Positions 25,133 to 33,692 of a DNA stretch of 64,000 bases are shown in pieces. Made by a program: the position numbers and the translations under genes. Source of the stretch: Mycobacterium sp. DL (GTDB taxonomy: Bacteria; Actinomycetota; Actinomycetes; Mycobacteriales; Mycobacteriaceae); the NCBI RefSeq assembly GCF_039729195.1, contig NZ_CP155796.1:2046001-2110000 (forward strand). Reading direction: 5' to 3'. The notes under the pieces were generated by a model. It was not told where the DNA came from, did no database searches, and saw nothing but the letters and a program-made list of their open reading frames with translations. Numbering within the stretch: position 1 is the stretch's first letter; each line of letters begins with the position of its first letter.

Positions 25133-26629
25133 TCAGGGCGTGATGGTCGAGCGGGTGACCGGTTGGGCGGCGGCCTGGCGGCTGTGGAGGCCGCGACTCA
25201 GCGCGTCCAGCAGCGCGTCCCTCGTCTCCTCCGGATGGATGAGGTCGTCGAAGCCGAGGTGGCCTGCTGAGCGGAACGATGCGTCCACCTCGGCCTGGCG
25301 CAGCTTCTCCTCGACGTCCTCGGCGGCGTGTGAGGCACGGCTGAGGGCCGCGGCGCTCATCGCTCCCATCGTCGCGCCGGGATAGGCGAAGGTGGCGCTC
25401 TGGTTGTCGAACCCGAGCAGTGACATCACCATCGAGCCGAAACCGTAGGCCTTCCTCAGTGTCACATGCAGTTTCACCGTGGTCGCCACGGTCTGCGCCG
25501 CGAACATCCGGGCGCCGCTGCGGAGCACGCCCTGGCGTTCGGAGCGACTGCCCGGCATCATTCCCGGGTTGTCGGCGAGGAAGACCAGCGGCAGGTGGAA
25601 CGCGTCGGCCACCGAGATGAAATGTGCTGCCTTGTCGGCGGCGTCGGCGTCGATGGAACCGGCCATCACCCGCGGCTGGTTCGCCACCACCGCGACCGGA
25701 TGACCACCGAGGTGGGCCAACGCACAGATGATGGCGGATCCGAATTTCGGCTGCACCTCGAACCAGTCCGAGCGGTCGAAGACGACATCGAGCACCGCGC
25801 GCATGTCGTACACCTGGCGGTTGCCGCGCGGCACGATCTCGAGAAGCTCAGGGGTGGGGCGCGGGCCGGTGCAGTCGTCGGCCGGCAGCGACGCCGGATA
25901 GGACCAGGCGCTCGACGGGAAGTAGGACAGGTAGCGGCGGATGTCCTCGAGCACCGCTGCGTCGTCCTGGCCGAGGTTGTGGATCACACCGCTGGCCAAC
26001 GCCACGCTCGGGCCGCCGAGATCCTCTTTCGAAATCTCTTCGCCGGTGGACTCTTTGACCACGGGTGGTCCCGCGGTGAAGATCGCCCCCTGCGTGGTCA
26101 TGATGGTCCAATCGCACACCGGGGCGACCAGCGCGCCGTGGCCGGCGGACGGACCGAACAACCCCGCGACCGTGGGCACCCTTCCCGAGCACTGCGCCTG
26201 CGCCAGCAGGTCGGTGGGGGTGCGCCCGTAGTGCTCTCCGCTGGGACGGAAACCGGCGCCCTCGAGCAACATCACCATCGGAATCCGTTCCCGCAGTGCC
26301 AGTTCGGCGAGGCGGTAGCGCTTCGAATTGCCTCCGGGGCCGATGCTGCCGGCCAGGGTGGTGAAGTCCTCGGCGCCCACCATCACCGGTGAGCCGTTGA
26401 TCAGTCCGGAACCGGTGACGATGCCGTCGGCCGCGATCTCGCCGCCGACGAGGGTGCCGAACTCGCGGAACGATCCCTTGTCGAGGAGATGGCCGATACG
26501 TCCGCGGGCATCGAGTTTGCCCTTGTCGTGGTGCTTGGCGACGCGCTCGTCACCGCCCATCGCGCGCGAGTGATCCCGTCGGCGGGCGAGTTCGCCGAGC
26601 GTGTCCTGCCAGTCCTCGGCACCGGCCAT
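25133..26629 (-). CDS. acyl-CoA carboxylase carboxyltransferase (AccD-type) subunit
   Basis: 498 residues, ATG 26629. Carboxyltransferase domain: 'GKLDARGRIGHLLDKGSFREFGTLVGG', the oxyanion-forming 'FGPSAGHGALVAPVCDWTIMTTQGAIFTAGPPVVKESTGEE', and in the C-half 'VVANQPRVMAGSIDADAADKAAHFI', 'LVFLADNPGMMPGSRSE' and 'YGFGSMVMSLLGFDNQSATFAYPGATMGAMSA'. Such subunits transfer CO2 from carboxybiotin to acyl-CoA, or work in reverse as decarboxylases. No biotin carboxylase/carrier gene is near, so it must borrow a partner or act alone. Divergent from the LLM gene at 26714 with operator E between. Confidence 0.87.
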   Translation of the reverse strand: MAGAEDWQDTLGELARRRDHSRAMGGDERVAKHHDKGKLDARGRIGHLLDKGSFREFGTLVGGEIAADGIVTGSGLINGSPVMVGAEDFTTLAGSIGPGGNSKRYRLAELALRERIPMVMLLEGAGFRPSGEHYGRTPTDLLAQAQCSGRVPTVAGLFGPSAGHGALVAPVCDWTIMTTQGAIFTAGPPVVKESTGEEISKEDLGGPSVALASGVIHNLGQDDAAVLEDIRRYLSYFPSSAWSYPASLPADDCTGPRPTPELLEIVPRGNRQVYDMRAVLDVVFDRSDWFEVQPKFGSAIICALAHLGGHPVAVVANQPRVMAGSIDADAADKAAHFISVADAFHLPLVFLADNPGMMPGSRSERQGVLRSGARMFAAQTVATTVKLHVTLRKAYGFGSMVMSLLGFDNQSATFAYPGATMGAMSAAALSRASHAAEDVEEKLRQAEVDASFRSAGHLGFDDLIHPEETRDALLDALSRGLHSRQAAAQPVTRSTITP

Positions 26630-26682
26630 CGGTCACTCCCGTCCTCGGTGGCGAACCGTGCGCGGGCTCGCAACGTTGACCA

Positions 26683-26701
26683 TACTGAATTGCTTACTGT
26701 A
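26683..26701. promoter_or_regulatory. operator site E of the TACTGTAA-N3-TTACAGTA regulon
   Basis: Half-sites TACTGAAT and TTACTGTA around TGC; three mismatches to consensus. It ends 12 bp before the LLM start (26714) and is 54 bp from the carboxyltransferase start (26629). Confidence 0.55.
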
Positions 26702-26713
26702 GCTTCGTTTGGC

Positions 26714-27745
26714 ATGCGTCCTGAAGGCGGCCTCAAGGTCGACGCCGCCGTGGTCAGCCGGCTTTCCCAGGTGCCGACCGGTGCCCGCACGCTGGAACGC
26801 CGCGGCTTCGACGGCTGCTGGACGGCCGAAGTCAGCCACGACCCCTTTCTGCCGCTGACGCTGGCCGCCGAACACACCACCAGGATCGAACTGGGCACCA
26901 GCATCGCGGTGGCGTTTGCCCGCAACCCGATGACGGTGGCACAGATCGGCTGGGATCTGCAGGACTACTCGCAGGGGCGGTTCATCCTGGGGTTGGGCTC
27001 ACAGATCAAGCCGCACATCGAGAAGCGTTTCAGCATGCCGTGGAGCAAGCCGGTGGCGCGAATGCACGAGTTCGTGCTTGCGCTGCGGGAGATCTGGTCC
27101 TGTTGGCGCGAGGACACCCGGTTGCAGTTCGAGGGCGAGTTCTACACCCACACGCTGATGACGCCGATGTTCGTCCCGCCGGCGCATCCGCACGGCGACC
27201 CGAAAGTCTTTGTCGCCGCCGTCGGCGACCGCATGACCGAGATGTGCGGGGAGGTCGCTGACGGCATTCTCGCGCATGCCTTTTCGACGCAGCGGTACTT
27301 CCGTGAGGTGACGTTGCCGACGTTGTCCCGGGGTCTGGAGCGGTCGGGCCGTGTGCGGGACGACATCGAGGTGGCGAGCCCGCTGTTCGTGGTGACCGGA
27401 CGCGACGACGCCGAGATGAAGGCGGCGGCGTCGGGGGCGCGCAAGCAGATCGCCTTCTACGCCTCCACTCCCGCATATCGCAGGGTGTTGGAGTTGCACG
27501 GCTGGGGCGACCTCCATACCGAGCTTCACCGACTCTCGCGTGAGGGTGATTGGGACGGCATGGGTTCGTTGATCGACGACACCATCCTCGGCGAGTTCGC
27601 CGTGGTGGCGCCGGTCGACGAATTGGCGGCGAAGATCCGGGCTCGATGTGACGGTCTGATCGACCGGGTGCTGGTGGGTTTTCCGCCGTCGGTCGATGAG
27701 GCCACAGTGGTCGATCTGGTAGCTGATCTGCGCGGCAGCGCATGA
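26714..27745 (+). CDS. LLM-class F420-dependent oxidoreductase
   Basis: 343 residues from ATG 26714, 12 bp after operator E; the frame is open upstream but runs over the divergent promoter. Fold markers: 'ERRGFDGCWTAEVSHDPFLPLTLAAEHTTRIELGTSIAVAFARNPMTVAQIGWDLQDYSQGRFILGLGSQIKPHIEKRF' and 'EFYTHTLMTPMFVPPAHPHGDPKVFVAAVG'. It looks like the TIGR03617-type mycobacterial branch. The next gene is a P450 13 bp downstream, so both are probably co-transcribed. F420 use is inferred from the family. Confidence 0.86.
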   Translation: MRPEGGLKVDAAVVSRLSQVPTGARTLERRGFDGCWTAEVSHDPFLPLTLAAEHTTRIELGTSIAVAFARNPMTVAQIGWDLQDYSQGRFILGLGSQIKPHIEKRFSMPWSKPVARMHEFVLALREIWSCWREDTRLQFEGEFYTHTLMTPMFVPPAHPHGDPKVFVAAVGDRMTEMCGEVADGILAHAFSTQRYFREVTLPTLSRGLERSGRVRDDIEVASPLFVVTGRDDAEMKAAASGARKQIAFYASTPAYRRVLELHGWGDLHTELHRLSREGDWDGMGSLIDDTILGEFAVVAPVDELAAKIRARCDGLIDRVLVGFPPSVDEATVVDLVADLRGSA

Positions 27746-27758
27746 CGAGGGAGTGCTG

Positions 27759-28997
27759 ATGAGTGTTCGTGTCGCCGATGGGGCCGCGAGGGTGCTGGCC
27801 GATCCGTCGGCCTACGCCGACGAGCGGAACCTGCACGCGGCGTTGACTCATCTGCGGGCGAATGCGCCCGTGTCGTGGGTCGAGGTGCCCGACTACCGGC
27901 CGTTCTGGGCGATCACCAAGCACGCCGACATCATGGCGATCGAGCGTGCCAACGACCTCTTCACCAACTCGCCGCGACCGGTGCTCATGACGGCGGAGTC
28001 CGACGCACTGCAGGCCGGCGTCGGCATCAGCACGCTCATCCACATGGACGACCCGCAGCACCGGGTGGTGCGGGCCATCGGCGGCGACTGGTTCCGGCCG
28101 AAAGCCATGCGCGCCATGAAACTCAGGGTCGACGAACTCGCCACCCGCTATGTGGACCACATGGCGGCCGTGGGACCCGAATGTGACTTCGTGCAGGAAG
28201 TCGCGGTGAACTTCCCGCTGTTCGTGATCATGTCGCTGCTCGGCGTGCCCGAGCAGGACTTCCCGCGGATGCTGCAATACACCCAGGAACTGTTCGGCAA
28301 CGACGACGCCGAGTTCAGTGCCGGCGCCTCGAAAGAGGATCAGCTCGCGGTGCTGCTCGACATGTTCGGCTACTTCAACGCCCTCACCGCGGCACGGCGC
28401 GAACAACCGACCGAGGACCTGGCCTCCGCGATCGCCAATGCCCGCATCGACGGTGAGCCGCTGTCCGACGTCGACACCGTGTCCTACTACGTCATCATCG
28501 CCACGGCCGGCCACGACACCACCAGTGCGACGATCTCCGGCGGCCTGCAGGCTCTGATCGAACATCCCGACCAATTGCGACGACTGCAGGCCGATCCGGG
28601 CTTGATGGGGCTGGCCACCGAGGAGATGGTCCGCTGGGTCACCCCGGTGAAGGAGTTCATGCGAACCGCGCAGCAGGACAACGAGGTTCGGGGGGTGCCG
28701 ATCGCGGCGGGGGACTCGGTGCTGCTGTCCTACCCGTCGGGCAACCGCGACGAGGAGGTGTTCGCCGACCCGTTCCGCTTCGACGTCGGCCGTGATCCCA
28801 ACAGGCACGTGGCATTCGGCTACGGCGTGCACTTCTGTCTCGGTGCGGCGTTGGCCCGCATGGAGGTGAACAGTTTCTTCTCCGCGCTGCTGCCGCGGCT
28901 GAAGTCCATCGAGCTGACCGGCACGCCTGAGCACACCGCCACGATCTTCGTCGGCGGCCTCAAGCACCTGCCGATCCGCTACCGCCTGTCGGACTAG
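27759..28997 (+). CDS. cytochrome P450
   Basis: 412 residues from ATG 27759, placed 5 nt after GAGGGAG (27747-27753); GTG 27753 is less likely because it overlaps that site. Landmarks: 'STLIHMDDPQHRVVRAIGGDWF' (C-helix), I-helix 'IATAGHDTTSATI' (A-G-x-D-T-T), K-helix 'EEMVRWVTPV', heme loop 'FGYGVHFCLGAALARME'. It is a different subfamily from the P450 at 13887. It belongs to mycobacterial groups that include sterol and fatty acid hydroxylases, but the substrate cannot be told. The stop overlaps the stop of the convergent amidohydrolase. Confidence 0.9.
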   Translation: MSVRVADGAARVLADPSAYADERNLHAALTHLRANAPVSWVEVPDYRPFWAITKHADIMAIERANDLFTNSPRPVLMTAESDALQAGVGISTLIHMDDPQHRVVRAIGGDWFRPKAMRAMKLRVDELATRYVDHMAAVGPECDFVQEVAVNFPLFVIMSLLGVPEQDFPRMLQYTQELFGNDDAEFSAGASKEDQLAVLLDMFGYFNALTAARREQPTEDLASAIANARIDGEPLSDVDTVSYYVIIATAGHDTTSATISGGLQALIEHPDQLRRLQADPGLMGLATEEMVRWVTPVKEFMRTAQQDNEVRGVPIAAGDSVLLSYPSGNRDEEVFADPFRFDVGRDPNRHVAFGYGVHFCLGAALARMEVNSFFSALLPRLKSIELTGTPEHTATIFVGGLKHLPIRYRLSD

Positions 28998-30289
28998 GAG
29001 TTGCCGCGCGCGGCTGCCTTGAGGGCGTCGAAATGTCCTGCGCCGCCGCCACGTTCGCCTTCCTTGTGATGAGAGAGGGCTTGGATGGTGACGTCGTGGC
29101 CTTCGGAGGCTTTGCGTAGGGCGCCGACGGTGGCTTGGTCTTTGGGGACGTGGGTGAAGGGGTCCCAGTGATACCAGCGCATCGCGTTTTCGTAGGTCAT
29201 CTTGTTGATCTCGTCATCGGGCACGTTGTTGGCGGTCAACACCTCCTCGAGCTGCTCGGGGGCACCGGGCCACATCGAATCCGAATGCGGGTAGTCGGCT
29301 TCCCAGCAGATGTTGTCGATCCCGATCTCGTGGCGCAGCGCCACCCCGACCGGATCGGAGATGAAACAGGTCAGGAAGTGATCCCGGAACACCTCCGAAG
29401 GCTTCTGCTTGCCGAAATCCTGACCGGTCCACGTCGAATGCATCTCATAGGTCCGATCCGCACGCTCCAGGAAATACGGAATCCACCCCGTCCCACCCTC
29501 CGACAGCGCGATCTTGAGCGTCGGATACTTCTTCACCGGCGCCGACCACAACAGATCCGCCGCCGCCTGCACGATGTTCATCGGCTGCAACGTGATCATC
29601 ACATCCATCGGCGCATCAGCGGCGGTGATCGCCAACCGCCCCGAGGACCCGATATGAACGTTCATCACCGTCTCGGTGTCGACCAACGCCTCCCACACCG
29701 GGGTCCAGTACTCGTCATGAAAGCTCGGATACCCCATCGCCGCCGGATTCTCCGAAAACGTCAACGAGTGCACCCCCCGGGCAGCGTTGCGCCGAATCTC
29801 TTTCCCGCACGCCTGCGCATCCCAGATCACCGGCAACGTCATCGGAATGAACCGCCCCGGATACGCCCCACACCACTCCTCGACATGCCAGTCGTTGTAA
29901 GCCTGAAGAAGCGCCAACGAGAACTCCGGATCCTCAGTGGCGAACAACCGGCCCGCGAACCCCGGGAACGACGGAAAACACATCGACCCCAAAATCCCGC
30001 CGGCATTCATGTCCTTGACCCGCTCATCGACCTTCCAACACCCCGGCCGGATCTCATCGAGACCCTGCGGCTCGAGCCCGTACTCCTCCTTGGGCCGACC
30101 CGCCACCGCATTCAAAGCCACATTCGGAATCACCACATCCCGGAACTGCCACGTATCACTGCCATCGGCGTTATGCACCAACCGCGGCGCCTCATCCAAA
30201 TACTTCTTCGACAAATGGTTCTTGAACATATCCGGCGGCTCGACCACATGATCATCAACACTGATCAAAATCATCTCGTCCTTGTGCAT
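28994..30289 (-). CDS. amidohydrolase family 2, with mosaic codon usage
   Basis: 431 residues, ATG 30289. Metal-site motifs: 'SVDDHVVEPPDMF' (D-D-H), 'VMNVHIGSSGRLA', 'IALSEGGTGWIPYFLERAD', 'ICWEADYPHSDSMWP' (Asp). This is the long Amidohydro_2 type common in mycobacterial catabolic clusters. Codon use is odd. The 5' two thirds favour codons ending in T or G (GAT, TTG, GTG, TCG). The last ~60 codons favour C or A (CAA, AAA, CTA, GCC), unlike each other and unlike the neighbours. That suggests recombination between paralogues or recent acquisition. Regulon operator F lies 26 bp upstream of the start. Confidence 0.87.
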   Translation of the reverse strand: MHKDEMILISVDDHVVEPPDMFKNHLSKKYLDEAPRLVHNADGSDTWQFRDVVIPNVALNAVAGRPKEEYGLEPQGLDEIRPGCWKVDERVKDMNAGGILGSMCFPSFPGFAGRLFATEDPEFSLALLQAYNDWHVEEWCGAYPGRFIPMTLPVIWDAQACGKEIRRNAARGVHSLTFSENPAAMGYPSFHDEYWTPVWEALVDTETVMNVHIGSSGRLAITAADAPMDVMITLQPMNIVQAAADLLWSAPVKKYPTLKIALSEGGTGWIPYFLERADRTYEMHSTWTGQDFGKQKPSEVFRDHFLTCFISDPVGVALRHEIGIDNICWEADYPHSDSMWPGAPEQLEEVLTANNVPDDEINKMTYENAMRWYHWDPFTHVPKDQATVGALRKASEGHDVTIQALSHHKEGERGGGAGHFDALKAAARGNS

Positions 30290-30314
30290 GGGACCGTCCC
30301 GTTCTGTAGCTACT

Positions 30315-30333
30315 TACCGTATGGATTACAGTT
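30315..30333. promoter_or_regulatory. operator site F of the TACTGTAA-N3-TTACAGTA regulon
   Basis: Half-sites TACCGTAT and TTACAGTT around GGA; three mismatches to consensus. It sits upstream of the minus-strand amidohydrolase and marks the right edge of the island. Confidence 0.55.
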
Positions 30334-30373
30334 TAGCGCGGCGGCCTGATGTGGAGGCCGGATCGGACGTTGG

Positions 30374-31921
30374 TCAGTTGCCGCGCTCGTAGTGCGCCCG
30401 CACCACGTCGACGGTGTCGGCCTCGGAGGCGGGTTTGTCGTCGCGGTAGCGAAGCACCCTGGCGAACCGCAACGCCATGCCGCCGGGATAACGTGACGAC
30501 GTCTGCACACCGTCGAACGCGATCTCGACCACCTGCTCGGGCCGCACGCGGACCACATAGTCGTCGGTGGGGCCGGTGGACAGTTCGAGGAAGCGCCGGG
30601 TCTGCCAGGCCAGCATCTCGTCGGTCATGCCCTTGAACGTCTTACCGAGCATGACGAAACCGCCGGTCTGCGGATCGCGCGCACCGAGGTGGATATTCGA
30701 CAGCTTGCCGGTCCGCCGGCCCGATCCCCACTCGACGGCGAGCACGACGAGGTCGAGCGTGTGAACGGGTTTGACCTTCAACCACCCCGCGCCGCGGCGG
30801 CCCGCTTCGTAGGGCGCGGTCGGCGACTTGGCCATCACACCTTCGTGCCCGGCGGCGAGCGTCGCGTCGAGAAACTGTTGTGCGGCAGCGGCATCGGAGG
30901 TCGCCAGTCGATCGACGCGCTGGTGTTCGGGCACGATCGTGTCCAGGGTGGCGAGGCGTTCGTCGGTCGGTCGATCGAGCAGGTCCACTCCATCGGCGTG
31001 GAGGACGTCGAAGAAGAACACCGACAGCTTCTGCGAGTGCGGGCCGGTGGCGGTGCCGCCACGTCGGCCGAACCGCGACGCGGTGACCTGGAAGCGGTGC
31101 GGGCGGCCATCGGGTCTGAGCGCGATCGCCTCGGCGTCGGCGATCAGATCGGTCACCGGCAGCGCCAGGGTGGCGTCGACGACCTCGGGCAGCCTCGCGG
31201 TGACGTCGTCGAGGCTACGGGTGAAGATCGCGACGGTGTCCCCGGTGCGGTGGATCTGTACGCGCGCGCCGTCGAGCTTGGCCTCGAACACGGCGGTGCC
31301 GCCGAGGCGGCCCAGAGCGTCGGCGACGTCCGAGGCCGTCTGGGCCAGCATCGGCCCGACGGGTCGTCCCGCCTGCAGGGTGAACTGGGCGAGAGCTGCG
31401 CCGCCGCCGGTCATGGCTGCTGCGGCGACGGCCGGCAGCTCGCCGCCGAGCATCGCCGCGCGACGCACCACCGCGGCGGGAACGTCGGAGGCGCGTCCCA
31501 CTGCGTCGGCCATCACTCCGATCAGCGCTCCCTGACGAAGCTCGCCACCGAGCAGGCGCCGCAGGAAGGTCTGCTCGATCGCGGTCGCCGACGCGAAGAG
31601 CGTCGTCAGGAGGTCAGCGCGGCGCGCCTGTGATCCCTTGCCTGCCACCGCGCCGATCTCGCTGAACGTGGCATCAACGTCACGCACCTCCAAGTGGGGC
31701 TCGTCGGCAGGCTCGGGCAGCGAGCGCAACGCGGCCCACCCGACACCGATCTGGCGTTGCGGGAGCTCACCGGACAGCCACGCCACCACGACGGTGATCA
31801 GTCGGGCGTCCCCGCCGGCGCCGGCCGACTTCAGTAGGTCGGCAATGCGGGCGATCTTGGCCGACCGCGCCGAGGACGCACCGACGTCGGCGGACGCGCG
31901 GGCGACCTCTACCAGGAGCAC
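30374..31921 (-). CDS. ligB: ATP-dependent DNA ligase (LigB-type)
   Basis: 515 residues from GTG 31921. An N-terminal all-helical domain (about 1-180, with '[18 protein letters not shown]') is followed by the nucleotidyltransferase domain. The adenylated lysine is in '[13 protein letters not shown]' (about K215), and further motifs are '[15 protein letters not shown]', 'DAEAIAL', '[10 protein letters not shown]', 'EGVMAKSP' and 'WLKVKP'. A C-terminal OB domain carries the '[15 protein letters not shown]' region. Length matches mycobacterial LigB. It seals nicks in duplex DNA; LigB is dispensable in mycobacteria, where NAD-dependent LigA is essential (established). First gene of the block resembling the M. 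tuberculosis cyp136-nrd neighbourhood. Confidence 0.92.
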   Translation of the reverse strand: MLLVEVARASADVGASSARSAKIARIADLLKSAGAGGDARLITVVVAWLSGELPQRQIGVGWAALRSLPEPADEPHLEVRDVDATFSEIGAVAGKGSQARRADLLTTLFASATAIEQTFLRRLLGGELRQGALIGVMADAVGRASDVPAAVVRRAAMLGGELPAVAAAAMTGGGAALAQFTLQAGRPVGPMLAQTASDVADALGRLGGTAVFEAKLDGARVQIHRTGDTVAIFTRSLDDVTARLPEVVDATLALPVTDLIADAEAIALRPDGRPHRFQVTASRFGRRGGTATGPHSQKLSVFFFDVLHADGVDLLDRPTDERLATLDTIVPEHQRVDRLATSDAAAAQQFLDATLAAGHEGVMAKSPTAPYEAGRRGAGWLKVKPVHTLDLVVLAVEWGSGRRTGKLSNIHLGARDPQTGGFVMLGKTFKGMTDEMLAWQTRRFLELSTGPTDDYVVRVRPEQVVEIAFDGVQTSSRYPGGMALRFARVLRYRDDKPASEADTVDVVRAHYERGN

Positions 31922-31959
31922 CTGACCACCCTGACACAGGCCGCCGACACGTCACATAA

Positions 31960-32020
31960 GCCGGAACTGCATTCCAGCCGCAGAAGTTCGAGTGCGTTCC
32001 TGCTGGAACGCAATTCCGGC
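31960..32020 (-). terminator. long imperfect hairpin downstream of the sulfite-oxidase-like gene
   Basis: Arms 31960-31978 and 32002-32020 match over 19 bp except at two positions, where the plus-strand pairs would be C-A and A-C. In minus-strand RNA these become G-U wobbles, so the hairpin is continuous only in the transcript that arrives from the minus-strand gene ending at 32034. The arm sequence GCCGGAACTGCATTCCAGC resembles that of the palindrome at 10876. Confidence 0.6.
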
Positions 32021-32033
32021 GCAGGGGAGGTGG

Positions 32034-33584
32034 TCACCTCACGGCGAAGGTGATCGAGTGCCACCCCGTCGCGCCGTCGGGAATCGGGTCGACCCGCTCG
32101 GAGGTCTGCGTGTAGCCGTCGTTGTCGGTGGCGCGCACGGTGATCTTGTGGAAACCGGTCTCCTGCGCGTCCCAGTCGAAGCTCCACAGCCGCCAGGTGT
32201 CGTCGGAGTAGCTCTCGCCCAATTCGGCTCGCTGCCAGTCGCCTTGCCCACTCGGAGTGTCGATCTGGACTTCGACATCACGTACCCCGCGGTCCTGCGC
32301 CCACGCCACACCGCCTAACCGCACCGGACCCATGGCCACGTCCTGCCCGGCCCGGGGGACGTCGATGCGCGACTCGGTCTTGATCGGGCCCCGGGCCGAC
32401 CAACCGAGCCGCGTCCAGTACGCCTCCGCGCGGTCGAAGCGGGTGAGTTCGATGTCGACGAGCCACTTGGTGGCCGAGACGTAGCCGTACAACCCGGGCA
32501 CGACCAGTCGCGCGGGATAGCCGTGTTCGACGGGCAGGGGTTCGCCGTTCATCCCGACCGCCAGCAACGAGTCCTCGCTGAGCAGTGCCTCGACCGGGGT
32601 GCCCGCAGTCCATCCGTCGGTCGACATCGACAGCACCATGTCCGCGTCGGGCTGCACACCGGCTTCGGCCAGGATGTCGCTGATCCGATAGCCGGTCCAG
32701 GTCGCTGTCGAAATAAGGTCGCCACCAACGGGATTGGAGACACATGTCAGTGTCACCACTTTCTCGACGGCCTCGAACCGGTCGAGGTCGGCAAAGCGCA
32801 GGATGACCTCACGGTCCACCATGCCGTGAATGCGCAGCTGCCAGTCGGCCCGGCTGAGCTGAGGCACGGTCAGTGCGGTGTCGATGCGGTAGAAGTCGGC
32901 GTTGTCGGTGATGAACGACGGCAGGGCAACACCTTCGGGCTGCACCGCTGCAGGCACCGGCGCGGCGGCGACGTCGACGCGGGGCAGCGCGAACGCCTGG
33001 CGGTCGCTCGACACCGACGACGTCAGGCGGCTGATGACCGCGCCCGCGACACCGGAGGCCACACCGACACCGAGGAAACCGAGCGTCACCAGGGACAGCC
33101 GCCGGCCACGGTCCGGTGCTCCGGCGTCGTCGGATACCGCCGGCGCGTCCCGGGTATCACTGAACCTTCCCGAGACGAGCAGTCGCAGGACAGCCACCCC
33201 GCACGCCGCACCCACCACCGTCGGGACGATGTGGATGAATGTCGCGCCTTCGCGGGACAGCACCGCAGCGCACCCGGCGACACCGGCGGCCACGATCAAG
33301 GCACTGCCGATCGGTCTGCGGGGCCCCTCGAGCATTCCGGCGATGGCCGCCACGGCCGCGATCACCACCAGGACGAGCACCCCGAGAACCAGCTTGTCCG
33401 CGGTGCCGAACGTCTCGATGGCCCATTCCTTGACGGGCGCGGGGGTCAACTCGATCACCGAGGATCCGACCGCGTTGCGGACATCGGCCTGCGGCCCGAA
33501 TGCGGCCGCGACGAGTTGGGCCACGCCGACCGACACCGCAGCCGCTGCGACGCCACCCATAGCCTTCGCGCCCAGCATGGTCAT
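32034..33584 (-). CDS. membrane-anchored molybdopterin oxidoreductase (sulfite oxidase family)
   Basis: 516 residues, ATG 33584 with TAGTTT 6 nt upstream (leaderless). Five hydrophobic segments precede the catalytic domain (about residues 9-30, 64-84, 92-109, 116-137, 164-185). The molybdenum-binding Cys is in 'VVTLTCVSNPVGGDLIS' (C281), followed by 'TGYRISDILAEAG', 'PLPVEHGYPARLVVPGLYGYVSAKW'-like text and a C-terminal Mo-co dimerisation domain ('GGVAWAQDRGVRDVEVQID', 'WRLWSFDWD'). The domain probably faces outside. Oxidised substrate unknown; sulfite or sulfoxide chemistry is possible. A long hairpin follows. Confidence 0.88.
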   Translation of the reverse strand: MTMLGAKAMGGVAAAAVSVGVAQLVAAAFGPQADVRNAVGSSVIELTPAPVKEWAIETFGTADKLVLGVLVLVVIAAVAAIAGMLEGPRRPIGSALIVAAGVAGCAAVLSREGATFIHIVPTVVGAACGVAVLRLLVSGRFSDTRDAPAVSDDAGAPDRGRRLSLVTLGFLGVGVASGVAGAVISRLTSSVSSDRQAFALPRVDVAAAPVPAAVQPEGVALPSFITDNADFYRIDTALTVPQLSRADWQLRIHGMVDREVILRFADLDRFEAVEKVVTLTCVSNPVGGDLISTATWTGYRISDILAEAGVQPDADMVLSMSTDGWTAGTPVEALLSEDSLLAVGMNGEPLPVEHGYPARLVVPGLYGYVSATKWLVDIELTRFDRAEAYWTRLGWSARGPIKTESRIDVPRAGQDVAMGPVRLGGVAWAQDRGVRDVEVQIDTPSGQGDWQRAELGESYSDDTWRLWSFDWDAQETGFHKITVRATDNDGYTQTSERVDPIPDGATGWHSITFAVR

Positions 33585-33590
33585 TCCGCC

Positions 33591-33596
33591 AAACTA
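33591..33596 (-). promoter_or_regulatory. -10 box TAGTTT, leaderless start of the sulfite-oxidase-like gene
   Basis: TAGTTT on the minus strand lies exactly 6 nt before ATG 33584 and no ribosome-binding site fits between them. Confidence 0.5.
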
Positions 33597-33692
33597 CCGC
33601 CGTAGCGAACCCGAAACCCTTACCGAAGGATGTCGTCCGCTAGGTTGCTTTACAGATCTACCTCTACTTGCAACGTTCACGAAAGGAAGTAC

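Noticed and set aside
30302..30321. Overlapping alternative operator at the amidohydrolase promoter (TTCTGTAG / TTACCGTA)
   Set aside because: It needs a 4-bp spacer, unlike all other sites; the neighbouring 30315-30333 arrangement keeps the 3-bp spacer.
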